A stretch of DNA of 64,000 bases from Imbricaverruca yamaguchii (taxonomy: Eukaryota; Arthropoda; Thecostraca; Neoverrucidae), in the NCBI GenBank assembly GCA_034440575.1, contig JAOTOL010001644.1, forward strand, positions 1,113,001-1,177,000. Reading direction: 5' to 3'. This document shows, piece after piece, positions 25,000 to 64,000 of the stretch; position 1 is the stretch's first letter; each line of letters opens with the position of its first letter. The translations under genes were made by a program, and so were the position numbers. The notes under the pieces were generated by a model. That model did not search any database, was not told where the DNA came from, and was given only the letters and a program-made list of their open reading frames with translations.

Positions 25000-25812
25000 T
25001 TTCAGTCGCGGCCGAGATGGACTTTTTCGTCGAGCCGCTGTCACCGTAACTCTGGCTGCGGCCTTTCATGATATCCCGCAAAAACGACGGAGTCCGGCCG
25101 ACCGCATACACCGGGGCCGCGCCGGTATGCACCGGCCGTGGAGGCGCCGCGCCGCGCGACAGGTCTGCGTGATCGTCCGCGCACGCTTTGGGACCGGCCG
25201 AGACGGTCGGGCACCTCCGGCGGGCGGAGTCACACGGCAGTGCACTGTGAACTCATTTGTCAGCTGGGCAGCGCGTGCTCGCGCGGGCGATGTGCACTGC
25301 CAGGCGCGCGTCCAGGAGAGTGACAGCGGTGAAGGCCGCGACACTCGCAGACGACACCGCGACCCGTCCTCGGGCGGGGTGGCGAAGAGGGCGGCGTCAG
25401 TGAGCTGAGGGTCGGCCGGCGCCGCGCGGCCGCCCAGCCGCCTCGCCTGGCTGCGCCCGTGCGCGGCGGAGCAGCCTATCGTGACGTCCGCGCAAGTCGG
25501 GTTGGTTCGGCGGCGCCCGCTCGGCGGCGCTGCTGCCGCCGTGGCGGCCACTTTTGCTTTCACTGCGACGGACGCGCGGCGCGGATCAGTCGAGGCGAGA
25601 TGGTGCCGTGGAGGGGGCCGCCGCCCAGTCGCTGAGTCTTGCGCGCGCGCTCGAGCCGGGTGGACGTGCCTGCGCACTCGCGGACGGAGCCGCCGTCGGA
25701 CACACTCGGCTGTGGCTGACAGGAGAGCTGCTCCTCGCACCCGCCCTCCGCCGCAGGTGGCCTGACGGGAGCGCCGCTCCTCGCACCTGGCACGACCTCG
25801 ACGGACGCCATC
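25000..25812 (+). promoter_or_regulatory. CpG-rich leader / likely promoter region of the ZP gene
   Basis: A dense CpG stretch ends at the start codon of the ZP gene. I see no TATA box at a fitting distance. A TCAGTC match to the arthropod initiator lies at 25586-25591 and a TCAGTG at 25397-25402, neither with a clear downstream promoter element. Long open frames here in several frames and on both strands result from GC richness and are not called as genes. The transcription start is unknown. Confidence 0.4.
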
Positions 25813-53993
<28,181 letters not shown>

Positions 53994-54930
53994 GACCGCA
54001 TGCGAGCCCTGGTCCCTCTGTCAACGCGACACGTCTCCAGGCCGACCGGCTCGCCGACGCGAGATGGTCGAGTATAGACGGCGCCAGTGCATTGGACCTG
54101 GCTGTTATAGATGGCGCTAGAGTAGTCAGTCAGCATTGTCTCATACACGGTGCTGTACTGGCGGCGTCACGCGTGCATTCGGCCTGAACTCGCTGGCACA
54201 CGCGAGTCCGCCGCCCTAAGAAAGGATGTGTCTCCTGAATAATGGAGTCCGGGGAGCCTCATCACCCAGCACCTCGACTCCCCGGCCGATGATTAAATGC
54301 GACATGGCCTGTCGACGTGGCACGGAATGTTCTTTGTCAATCGAGGAGATCCGCCTGTGTGCGCTGCCGTTCCGCGCCAGGCGGCGTCTCCTCGCTAGAT
54401 GAAGCAGCTTCACCTGCTCCTATCAGGGCTCCCTCGTTCTCGAGACACTGCGGTGGTTGCATGATGTGCTGTTGTTGCGCGAGGCTTGCGCCACAGGCAA
54501 GTCTGGGCAAGTCGCTTGACTTTTGGCAGGAGATACTCATGCAAGTGAGCACGTGCCTACGGCTGCCCTTGCCATTGATTGATTGATTGCGGAACTGTTG
54601 GAACGGTGCACGCGCCTCATCGTTGTGCTAAGTGTAGCCATGTGACTGCTGGACGACTGAGCTACAGTATTAATCGCCTGATAGTCGAATAATGCTCTCA
54701 CCAGGTCCTTCAGCTATTCCGACCTGTCGATCTGAAACGATAGCTTGATTTTCCAGCTATGTATTGTTTTAGCATTAGTAGCAGTTGTCAGCTATGTGTG
54801 CGCACTATTGTTGACTATGTACGCCAAATATGGGCATCGAAGAGAACACTTGTTGTTGCTCCAGTAGTGACTCACTGTAGATAATCATTCGTTTATGTGT
54901 TTACAATAAACAACCTACTCAGAAATATTT
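53994..54930 (+). other. Probable 3' UTR of the ZP gene with candidate poly(A) signals
   Basis: After the TAG, the first good AATAAA is at 54905-54910. A weaker ATTAAA lies at 54292-54297. Either could end the transcript. No coding feature is seen between. The true end cannot be told from sequence alone. Confidence 0.35.
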
Positions 54931-56309
54931 CGAAAATGGTGTCAGGAAATGGCCTTGACAATGACAAGCAAAACATATACATATGCATACAAACACAAAC
55001 ACAGCCTACGCGTAAATTGCATAGCCTTCGCGTTCCTTTGCACAGTATCACTTGCGCAATACTGCAGCAGAAAGATGTGTCAATCATAATTGCAGTCGAT
55101 ATAGTCAATTCATAATTGCAATAATTTTAACTTGTCTGTGTGCTTAATTGATGCATTTTTTGCTGTATAATTATAATCTACGGTCCAATATTTCGGGTGT
55201 TTTTAGCTAGGCAAATCCGCATTTGAAATTCTGACATTTTCGTTCGTGCTCTTTTGTTCATCACCCATGCCCACATTTTGCTATCTTTTTGCGTAGGTAC
55301 AAAACGGTCCAATGGATAGACTTGGAAATTTGCCTATCTCTATCTCGACACACGAAATCCATGTTGGGTCGATGTTTCAGGCCAGGATCATAGAATGTCA
55401 CGGTGTTATTTCGTCCCACATTCGGTGTCTTTCCACCCAAAGTTACTATATGACTATACTACATGAATTTGTGACGTTCAGTGACGTGATTATGTTTTTA
55501 TACTGACTACATGCCAACATCTCCTTTGGTTTGCCAGATTCACTGCTAACAAGTTCTGATGGGACGGCCAGTGAGTTTTTCGCCCTCTACCACTATGATC
55601 CGTCTAGTGCCTTCAGAAAATATATCCTCTTTTCGAAATTCATAGGTACGGTGCTTAGAGATAAAACAAATCCTCTCTCACATGAACAGGTCATTTTGGT
55701 TCTTGAATATATTTGAACCTGCGCAGTTCGCATACTAGTTGTGCGACCAGCCATCTAGCCAAACTAGCTTGTCAAATAGGAGGCCGTCCAGTCACCCCAG
55801 CTACCTTGAACATTTAGCGTTAGCCACAACACATCGCATTATACTATTGCCCTAACCCCTTCAGTGGAATTCACTGAAGTTGTTAGATCTTCCTTGGGCG
55901 TCTTTCTTGATATCAGCAATTGGATGGTTGGGTTGATACCTGGTGAGCATTTGCCCCTCCTGTCAAGTGTGAGTGTCTACTCCGAAGCTTCCGTCACTAG
56001 CCTACACACCTTTGCATAGTCTGGGATTGACTTGGCCGCATGAAAGCTTCCACCAACGAGAACATGAATTGTTTTACTTCATTGTTGGGCAAACAACAAG
56101 TCAGGAGCGATTCTGATCACATTTTGGTAGTCCACTAAAGTAGTTCAGTGGGCACTCTGTCTCAGCGTTGATGACAGCAGTTCTCCAGCAGTCGCTTGGT
56201 CTGGCCGCATCAACTCTGGCTTGGATGCCATGATTTCCTTAACCACATGTCTCCAGCATCATGACTACACTAAGCTTTCTATCTCCGTCTGCTGAGCTGA
56301 TCAGGGGAC
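54931..56309. other. No supported feature
   Basis: AT-rich to about 55700, then ordinary composition. Nothing recognised downstream of the ZP gene before the 28 bp array. Confidence 0.45.
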
Positions 56310-57352
56310 TAGATGACAACCTTACCGTGGACATACCATGTGGACCTCTGTACCGTGGGTATGCCATGCATACCTCTGTACCGTGGGCATACCATGCGGA
56401 CCTCTGTACCGTGGACATACCATGCGGACCACGTCACCGTGGGCATACCATGCGGACCTCTGCACCGTGGACATACCATGCGGACCACATCACCGTGGGC
56501 ATACCATGCGGACCTCTGCACCGTGGACATACCATGCGGACCAAGTCACCGTGGGCATACCATGCGGACCTCTGCACCGTGGACATACCATGCGGACCAC
56601 ATCACCGTGGGCATACCATTCGGACCTCTGCACCGTGGACATACCATGCGGACCACATCACCGTGGGCATACCATGCGGACCTCTGCACCGTGGACATAC
56701 CATGCGGACCACGTCACCGTGGGCATACCATGCGGACCACGTCACCGTGGGCATACCATGCGGACCTCTGCACCGTGGACATACCATGCGGACCACGTCA
56801 CCGTGGGCATACCATGCGGACCACGTCACCGTGGGCATACCATGCGGACCTCTGCACCGTGGACATACCATGCGGACCACGTCACCGTGGACATACCATG
56901 CGGACCTCTGCACCGTGGACATACCATGCGGACCACGTCACCGTGGGCATACCATGCGGACCACATCACCGTGGGCATACCATGCAGACTTCTGTACCGT
57001 GGACATACCATGCGGACCACGTCACCGTGGGCATCCATGCGGACCACGTCACCGTGGGCATCTGCGGACCCGTCACCGTGGGCATCCTGCGGACCCGTCA
57101 CCGTGGGCATCCTGCGGACCACGTCACCGTGGCTCCTGCGGACCACGTCCCGTGGACATACCTGCGGACCCGTCACCGTGGGCATACCATGCGGACCTCT
57201 GCACCGTGGACATACCATGCGGACCACGTCACCGTGGGCATACCATGCGGACCACGTCACCGTGGGCATACCATGCGGACCACGTCACCGTGGGCATACC
57301 ATGCGGACCACATCACCGTGGGCATACCATGCGGACCTCTGCACCGTGGGCA
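56310..57352. repeat. 28 bp minisatellite, about 37 units
   Basis: The unit is ATACCATGCGGACCTCTGCA plus CCGTGGAC, alternating with a variant ATACCATGCGGACCACGTCA plus CCGTGGGC. Two types alternate over long stretches, giving a 56 bp higher-order pattern. A middle block (57030-57175) has lost several bases per unit. The unit lacks stops in several frames, so open frames of 364-391 codons appear; 28 is not a multiple of three, so each cycles through all frames, which argues against coding. Confidence 0.95.
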
Positions 57353-59635
57353 TGACTTACGTGAATTCCTCGCGATGTTTCTCACTTCCTCGTCCTGTGG
57401 CCTCCTCGGCTTCAGCAGGCACAGGATGTGCTTTGGCCATCCACCCAGCTGCTCTTGAAACAATTGAAACTGTACCCAGCGCCCATTCACAATTAACTCA
57501 ATCGTACGTCTGAGTTGCTTTAGCTCTCTTCCGTTTAAGCGATGCCGGAACAACCAGAGCTGGTGAAATCCGATCTGATTCGACCTCCAAACTATCCCGG
57601 AGCCAGTCGGGCCTGTGACCTTGACCGCGACGTGTCGGTCCGCGCTTCGCCCGCAGCGGGTATGGCCGAGTGCGTGGTCAGTGGCGAGAGGGGTGGTACG
57701 GCGAAATTAGCGGCCGGCATCAGGTCTTTATTCGAGTGCGGCAGTGTTGGTTTGGTGCCGCTGGTGCTACATGACTGCTATTATGCGGTCGAATGACGAC
57801 TCCGTCTTTACTGGCGCTGATGAGGACACTGACCCCGCCACGGTGAAGGCAGAAAGCACAGCCTGTCGGTGATGGAGATGGCACGCGAACTCGACGGCAG
57901 GGGAATGAAGAAGGGCCGCCAAATCTGATCGCCACAGGTGGGTTGCTCCCTTCACGTCAACTGGCGATCTCAAACGTCACGACAATGAGCGTGTGGATGA
58001 TACGACTCCCATAGGTTTCTGCGGAGATTACAACTTGAACCAGTGACAACATGAATACTTCCAAAACACATTCTGTATGTAAGAGTCAAAATGGTTCTTT
58101 TCACGTGTATCAGGAGCCACCATCATCGCATGATATCTTCAACGCCTTATGGCCAAAATGAGATTTTCTATGATCGTTGACCTGAGGTGACCTTGAAGAA
58201 TCCATTAATTTACTTCCTGTTAGCTTTCTAGTGATCGTCGCTAATAGGCAACACAACAAAAGTGTATATCAAAATCAATTCACCTCACCGAACTAGGGAT
58301 CAATCTTAACTGGAAAGACACTCATTTTGTGACGTCATAACTCTGTGACGTTTGTGATCTCACCTGAAAACTTTGATTAAGCATATATGTGGTGTCAAGA
58401 TAGTAGCCCGGGCCCTAGGTGCATTCCTTTGCGAATTCGCTTTTGAACCGGTTGAATTATTGTTTATTGTATGCATACGGTCACAGGAAGGTAATTTATT
58501 CTGAATGTTACCAAATTTCATATGGTCGCAAAATCTGTCCCGCCGACAGGCCGCCGCGCCCAGCCGGTCGGCCGGCAATGGGTGTCCCGACGATGCGTTG
58601 CCAGCCAGTTGCCAGATGCCTTGACCCACTACTAGAGATAGCAATCTGCGGAAATGCTCGGGCCCAGGTCCGCCCCGAATCCGACCTCAGAAGTCGCAGA
58701 CCCGGTACGAGCCCGACGTAAGTTTCGGTCCAAGCTCAACCTAGTGCATGGAATGCCATGCAGGAGTTAATGGCCAAGCACGACGGGGGGCCACGATTGC
58801 GCGAATATCAGTCCCGGGAGTCGGACTCCCGTGCCTGAACTTCGCCGCTTTATTGCCACCCAATGCCAAATCTGCACACGTCACAGGATCTGACATGACA
58901 TCGGCTGGAACTCAAAAGAGATACAGGCTAATTGAAGGATTTTTACTCATACTGAAGAAAACTACAGCTGAACAAACGGGATTATATGTTTTCGGAATGC
59001 CTGAACGTGAGTGTAATTGATAGAATGAACAAATCACTACGTGCTGACATTACTATGATCAAGTGCCATAGCATGACCTGACTGGCCAGTCTAGTCTCAC
59101 TTTACTGTCTACTTCCGTAGTATCACGATACCGCCCAGTGGACTTTCCGTCCAATGGACAACACAATGACCTCTGGTACACTAAGTGGACCTGTACTGAT
59201 ACGCCAGGACACGTTGGCCCGATTGTGTCTCATAACAACAAGCAACCGTTTGAGATGCCAAAGCAACGCCTACGAACGACTTTATGACATCATTAGAGAT
59301 TGACATGAGATGACCTTGAGACCAATTTTGCTCATACAAGTTGCCCTAGCTATTCATTCGAAGGTACTAGAAATAAGTATACATATGGGAAGAAACTTAT
59401 TCTGGTTTCCCCTTCGCCCATCATAAATCAGCTAATGTTACCTTCATAATCCTGATATCACATTACGCTATTTCATTATCGTTGTAGTTTTACAACGGTT
59501 CCACCTTTTGCACCTGAAGCTTTCATTTGTTTCCTACATAACCAAATGCCATACTTTCTATTTACATTTGCTACTCAAGTGGAACTGCGTTTCAACACTG
59601 CTCGGCAATAGGGGTCAGGCTTTGGTTAGTTAGTT
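57353..59635. other. No supported gene
   Basis: Mixed composition. A TGACCT direct repeat with 4 bp spacing occurs at 58178-58193. No exon recognised. Confidence 0.45.
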
Positions 59636-59637
59636 AT

Positions 59638-59692
59638 TAGGGCTTTAGGGCGCATCGACTACATTGGTCATGTAGCGCCCATAGGGCCAGGC
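59638..59692 (+). mobile_element. Possible tail fragment of the SINE-like family
   Basis: GGGCTTTAGGGCGCATCGAC and TGGTCATGTAGCGCCCA resemble the distal tail of the SINE-like element at 46272 (GGTTTTACGGCACAGCGACC, GAGTCATGTAGCGTCGCC). No head is present. The match is short. Confidence 0.35.
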
Positions 59693-59825
59693 TTTGACAC
59701 AGCTGGCTCGATGTCCTATATGGTGGCGAACCAGAAACTAAAATGTATTTTATCTAAAATGTAAAATGTAAACGTAATGACTCTAATTGTAAATTGTTAC
59801 AGGTCCAGCGCCTGACTCATGTATC

Positions 59826-59945
59826 AGGGCTGCAGTGGGCAGCAGTAGAGGGCTGCAGTGGGCAGCGGTGGGCAGCAGTGGCGGGCTGCAGTGGGCAGCG
59901 GTGGGCAGCAGTGGCGGGCTGCAGTGGGCAGCGATGGCGGGCGGT
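59826..59945. repeat. About 33 bp minisatellite (GGGCTGCAGTGGGCAGC)
   Basis: About four units of GGGCTGCAGTGGGCAGCGGT plus GGGCAGCAGTGGC. Built from CAGTGGG words. Confidence 0.9.
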
Positions 59946-61038
59946 CGAACCGCGCCGTTAATAGTCTGTCGCAGGGCTAGGCAGGGGCAGCTAACGGGCA
60001 CCGCATCACCTGCCAAATGATGGCATGAAAACGACGCCGCAGCCAGCCGCCAGAACCAGAGACGGCAGCCCAGGATCTGGTGGCTATGGATGACGCGAGG
60101 GCGGCTGCTACTGGGTCAGGACCTTGCGTTCACTGGAAAATAGAGAGAAAGGTGTGGAATTATGTTTTTTTATAATATTGCTCTGATAAGTAGTGTGTAA
60201 TATAGCATGTTGTTGGAATATTTATCCGTAGTTCTCGTTTTATCCTATCTTTAATTGTAGTGCAATGCATGACTAATCCATTGTGCTGGATGCTGTGCTA
60301 CTAATCCATGTCGATGGTGCTGCTCGCTGCAGTGTTACTCTGTGCATTTTGTTCAGTGTGTAGCGATTATTTTCCGTATATTTTTCTTTTTCGACCTCTG
60401 CACGCTTGTCCCGCGTACCTATTCATGTCTTCTTACATATGATGGAGACACGCCAACTACCTTACAGCTTCAGTTCTTTTATAGCTGCTTTGTTCCATGT
60501 CAGCATAGATCAGTGCTGGTCTGTGCCATCACCCCAAAGTGTCATCCACAGATGATGCAGCAAGACCTCTAAATTTCCAACAATTCCTATTGTTAAACGT
60601 TCCAATTCATTGAAGTTGAAACCAACAATTCATGTTGGTGTGAAGTGCTAATCAATCATGCCGCCAATCTGCCCACTCCATCATTTGGCAACAGTGAGGT
60701 AGTTCAGCGGGTTTAAATGGTGGCTATTTGACTGGCATTTATGAATATTATTTCCCTCAGGTCGCGGCTACCTTCGCCACCGACTTGTCAGAAGCTGGTT
60801 CCGCGCCGCCGTCAGTGGAGACATACGTTGACGCCACATTTAAGGATGTTCTCCGGCAATTTGCCAAACCTTTGGTGGCTTTCGTGCTCATCAATGGGGC
60901 TTATTGCCAGCGTTCTTCGTCGCCGTGACGCCGAGAACGCAGCAACTATGCCGAGAACCGCTGTCCAGGATTGCCCGAATCCTGTACGTACTAGTTCGGG
61001 CACTAATGTCCGACTGGGAGCGAGCCATGCGGAGGGCA

Positions 61039-61215
61039 GCGCTGGCAGTGTGGCCTGACCACGACCAGCGCTGGCAGTGTGGCCTGACCACGACCAGCGC
61101 TGGCAGTGTGGCCTGACCACGACCAGCGCTGGCAGTGTGGCCTGACCACGACCAGCGCTGGCAGTGTGGCCTGACCACGACCAGCGCTGGCAGTATGGCC
61201 TGACCACGACCAGCG
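61039..61215. repeat. 29 bp minisatellite, 6 nearly identical units
   Basis: GCGCTGGCAGTGTGGCCTGA plus CCACGACCA repeated six times with one substitution. Very recent. Confidence 0.95.
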
Positions 61216-63674
61216 CGGCTGCTGGTTTCATTATAGCAAAGCAGTCATTCGACAGGCATCGCCCTTCCAATTATTTGTGTTTATGGAATGAAATGATGAC
61301 CAATAATGGGTATTGATTACCTATTATAGTTTAGGGCATAATATGCCGGTAACAATTCCAAGAGATGGGGTTTTTGCTTTTTTCCTAAATCCAGTGGATC
61401 AGGTGAACAGAAGCCCCCGACCAAGGAAAACCGAGAGGAATGCACGGAAGCGAAGAGTGGAATAATGCGAAAAAGACGTGAAGATTCAATAGACTCTTCC
61501 TACAAGCAAGCTAAACACTCCCATGCATTTGCGACGCATTTCAAAAGACTTCAATTACAGATGTTCGGCCATGGGGGCCAGGCCAAGTCTATATTTTCCA
61601 AAACATATTTTCAGATTCAATAGGGAAAATAACAAATTAACATTAGCAGAGTACAAAACCGGGGAGGGTCAGACACCCTGGACCCATCTGGCATCTCAAC
61701 CATGCCCGCAGCGATTACCTTGACTAAATAGACACTGAACGAACCCGTAACAGGCGTACAAAGTATGTTATGATCACCTTCGTATGTCTCGTGCATCATT
61801 CCAGTACCGGCGTGCGATCTATAGGTCTGACATATAGGTGGCGGTGCAATCGCGGGACGGTCACCTGAACACTGATGCGGTTTGAGACGGAGGCATTTTG
61901 ACCTTGTCAGTGTCATCATCCAGTTGGAATACCTACTCCTGACCCAGTCGGAACCGATCACGAAATTAGTCTTTTACATTCGTGCAGTATGGACATTGTC
62001 TTATAGTGATATGATATAGTGAGGTCAGTGCTTTTTGGCACAATACCGATATTAATGGGCAAGTAAACGTGAGATGTATGTATGGCTTTGGAGGTATCCT
62101 TGCCTACCGCAAAAGCTAGCTCGTCTACCTACTCATCTACCCAGGTCTATGAAAGTAAGAAAAACAGATTTCGGCCTTTGGCTGAGTCACAGAGAATGCA
62201 AAATTTTGGACGTCCACCACAGTAATGGGTAGACTCGTAGTCATTATAGATGGCAGACTATCGTAGTCATTATAGATCCCAGCTCATTGTAGCTGCAGCG
62301 ACTCAATTGCAATATAAGAGCATGCAAAGCAGGCCAAAGTCCACAAGGGATGCAATGCATGCAGGCATCGAACATGCTCTAAGTGGACGCTAAACACGTA
62401 TAATTTTTTTAATAAGAGCGGCGATTCACTTAAATCATGTTGATCCTCATGCGTTTGCTCTTTTCACACCAATTATGAAGGGTTAATTATTTTGATTGGG
62501 CATGTTTCCACACGTCGAAGCGTCGCGACTACAGTATGTGGCAAGTTGTACCAATCTGGGGGAGAGGAAGCAGGTTACATTCAATTCTGATTCAACTTAC
62601 CCCAAGCAATGAAACCTGCCCGAGTGGACGCCATGCAGACGTGGAAGCCATGGGGGCATAGAAACCATGAAGTCAAGAGGAGCTTCATGCCCGTCCAATT
62701 TAGCAGGTGAGTGAGGGCAGCAAAGAACCCTTCCAACTTTTGTGATTTCACTGTGGTATTGCATGCCCTTCCCCGAAGAAGTTAAAAAATAAATAATTGA
62801 TTGTAGGGGTGCCCAAAAAGGTGTAATTCCTTCCAGCACTCACCCATGAGCCCGATGCTAATTGAAATCTCAAACATTGGCGGGTAAGTGCCCATCCACA
62901 AAAGTGTCCATTAGAAAGCTATACCCCTGTCCTCCCCCAGGCCATACGAACTCGCGGCAGAACCCGCAAATAGAAAACTGCTAGAGCATGCAAGGACTTG
63001 GCTGGAGTTCCCTCAAAATTGAGAAGACTACCGTTCTGTCCGAAGATATACCTAAATGCAGAGTGGATGACTGATGGCAGTGTTTTCGGCTCGATCCCTA
63101 CTTCAGATTTGCCGAAGAAGTTGAATGTAAATTGAAAACCTGAGCACCACAATCCAGTAGCTGAAAAAAACTAGGAGAACAAATTCTTTACTGGGGTGTG
63201 TCTTCTTTTTCTGCAGCACCTCTCAGCAGGGGTGCAGAGTGGATTGTCAAGTGGTGGTGAGTAATTGGTCACTGTCGCCATCCCTACTGATGGGAAGCCG
63301 AACATTTATGTCATTGTAGTTACGGTTGAGGGATTATTTTTTAATTTTACTTTTAGATCTCCGGGTGGAGGAGACAGACGCTCTCAACTAGGTAGGGTTC
63401 TGCACCATTGCCTCTCGGCGAACCAACACCCCTCTGGCTTATGTCCCTCCCTCCAACCCTGCGGAAATTGCTCCTCTCACTTGCATTATGTTCGTACTAC
63501 ACCCATGGTTTTCTAGTGATTGGTTCTTCCTCAACGATGTCAATTTATATTCTTAGTGTGGAACTTGAAACCTGAAATTGACCTGAAAATACCTATTCGT
63601 CTGCACCAGCATTTTTTTTAATTGCAACACCCAATCTCATGGGTCCGACCTCTCACCGATTTATCTCTCACTTA
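61216..63674. other. No supported gene
   Basis: AT-leaning DNA. A short direct repeat around CGTAGTCATTATAGAT lies near 62235-62275. No exon recognised with confidence. Confidence 0.45.
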
Positions 63675-64000
63675 CCTCCCCGTGGACTCCACGTCTTGGA
63701 TCCACCGAATCGCTTCCAGAAAGCATCAGCCATGTTTTTACCCATGGTTCTAGTCAGCAGGTGGTTCATATTCAAACTGTTAGCATTGTGATCCAGACGA
63801 CTCAGGTGAGCTCGCTCTGGATCATTATGCAGCGCGGGTAACCCAAGGCATCCGGACCAGGGCGCTGGCAGACGAATGTGAGGACGATTATTGTTGATGA
63901 GCGTTGATGGTGTTCTGTTCGTCTTAGCTTTGTGTTGCTGTTGCGTTGCTGTTACTGCACGCAGCAATGCTAATACACCTTTCGTTTCCAATGTCAGTCC
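63675..64000 (-). CDS. Possible partial internal exon of an unknown gene, running off the window edge
   Basis: On the - strand a frame is open from the window end (64000) for about 108 codons and stops being needed at a strong donor: GGGGAG followed by GTAAGTGAG (GT at 63674-63673). Its predicted residues include TATQQQHKAKTNRTPSTLIN, then HIRLPAPWSGCLGLP and MADAFWKRFGGSKTWSPRG at the end. The composition is protein-like and the Lys-Arg pair could be a processing site, but I recognise no family. The upstream boundary is outside the window and no following exon was identified. It could still be a chance frame. Confidence 0.3.

Noticed and set aside
56261..57513. Long + strand open frames of 364-391 codons with PWAYHADHVTVGIPCGP-type repeats
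   Set aside because: They are translations of a 28 bp minisatellite that lacks stops in several frames. Three overlapping frames are open, and the period is not a multiple of three.
60757..60930. Possible exon after TTATTTCCCTCAG encoding VAATFATDLSEAGSAPPSVE...
   Set aside because: The acceptor looks fair and the peptide looks protein-like, but no donor, partner exon or family is visible, and the opposite strand is open too.

Overview
This window is eukaryotic nuclear DNA. It has no prokaryote-like gene packing, long spliced introns, many minisatellites and microsatellites, SINE-like repeats and small non-autonomous transposons. The one gene I can support fully is a single-pass transmembrane zona pellucida (ZP) domain protein of the type that arthropods use in the apical extracellular matrix and cuticle. 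The host is therefore most likely an arthropod. A crustacean fits the repeat-rich, CpG-rich intron style, but the species cannot be fixed from the sequence.

Layout. Positions 1-25 kb hold no gene I can support. They hold minisatellites (41, 38, 145, 39, 30, 107 and 84 bp units), CpG-rich islands (about 11.7-12.8 kb and 18.0-18.6 kb), three copies of an ~840 bp TTAA-bounded element (1718, 14071, 19230), two copies of a second TTAA-bounded element (6667, 15990), and two large fold-back structures side by side (21571-22167 and 22633-23560). Positions 25.0-54.9 kb hold the ZP gene on the + strand. A CpG-rich leader is followed by eight coding exons (25813-25842, 31363-31399, 31935-32152, 36144-36280, 40531-40758, 49881-50043, 51257-51427, 53784-53993). 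All splice sites are GT/AG, the phases are compatible throughout, and the joined frame is 397 codons plus a stop. Exon 2 is only 37 bp; I found it because exon 1 and exon 3 do not fit in phase without it, and it completes the signal peptide. Positions 54.9-64 kb are mostly non-coding, with a 28 bp minisatellite (56.3-57.35 kb), smaller arrays, and a possible partial exon of another gene on the - strand at the right edge.

The protein reads as signal peptide, ZP-N (4 Cys), linker, ZP-C (7 Cys), a five-arginine furin-type site, an acidic spacer with a short hydrophobic patch, a transmembrane helix, an arginine stop-transfer and a short Tyr/Ser-rich tail. This is the standard plan for a ZP protein that is cleaved at the cell surface and polymerises into apical matrix.

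The less ordinary signals are non-coding. Tandem arrays run up to, or within 20-65 bp of, the splice sites of exons 2, 5 and 7. Two of those arrays carry repeated perfect TGACGTCA palindromes. Direct repeats of the nuclear-receptor half-site AGGTCA with 4 bp spacing recur in unrelated repeat families. Two SINE-like elements have different tRNA-like heads on one shared tail. I did not find a CRISPR array, an operon, an intact transposase or reverse transcriptase, or any clearly new multi-gene system.
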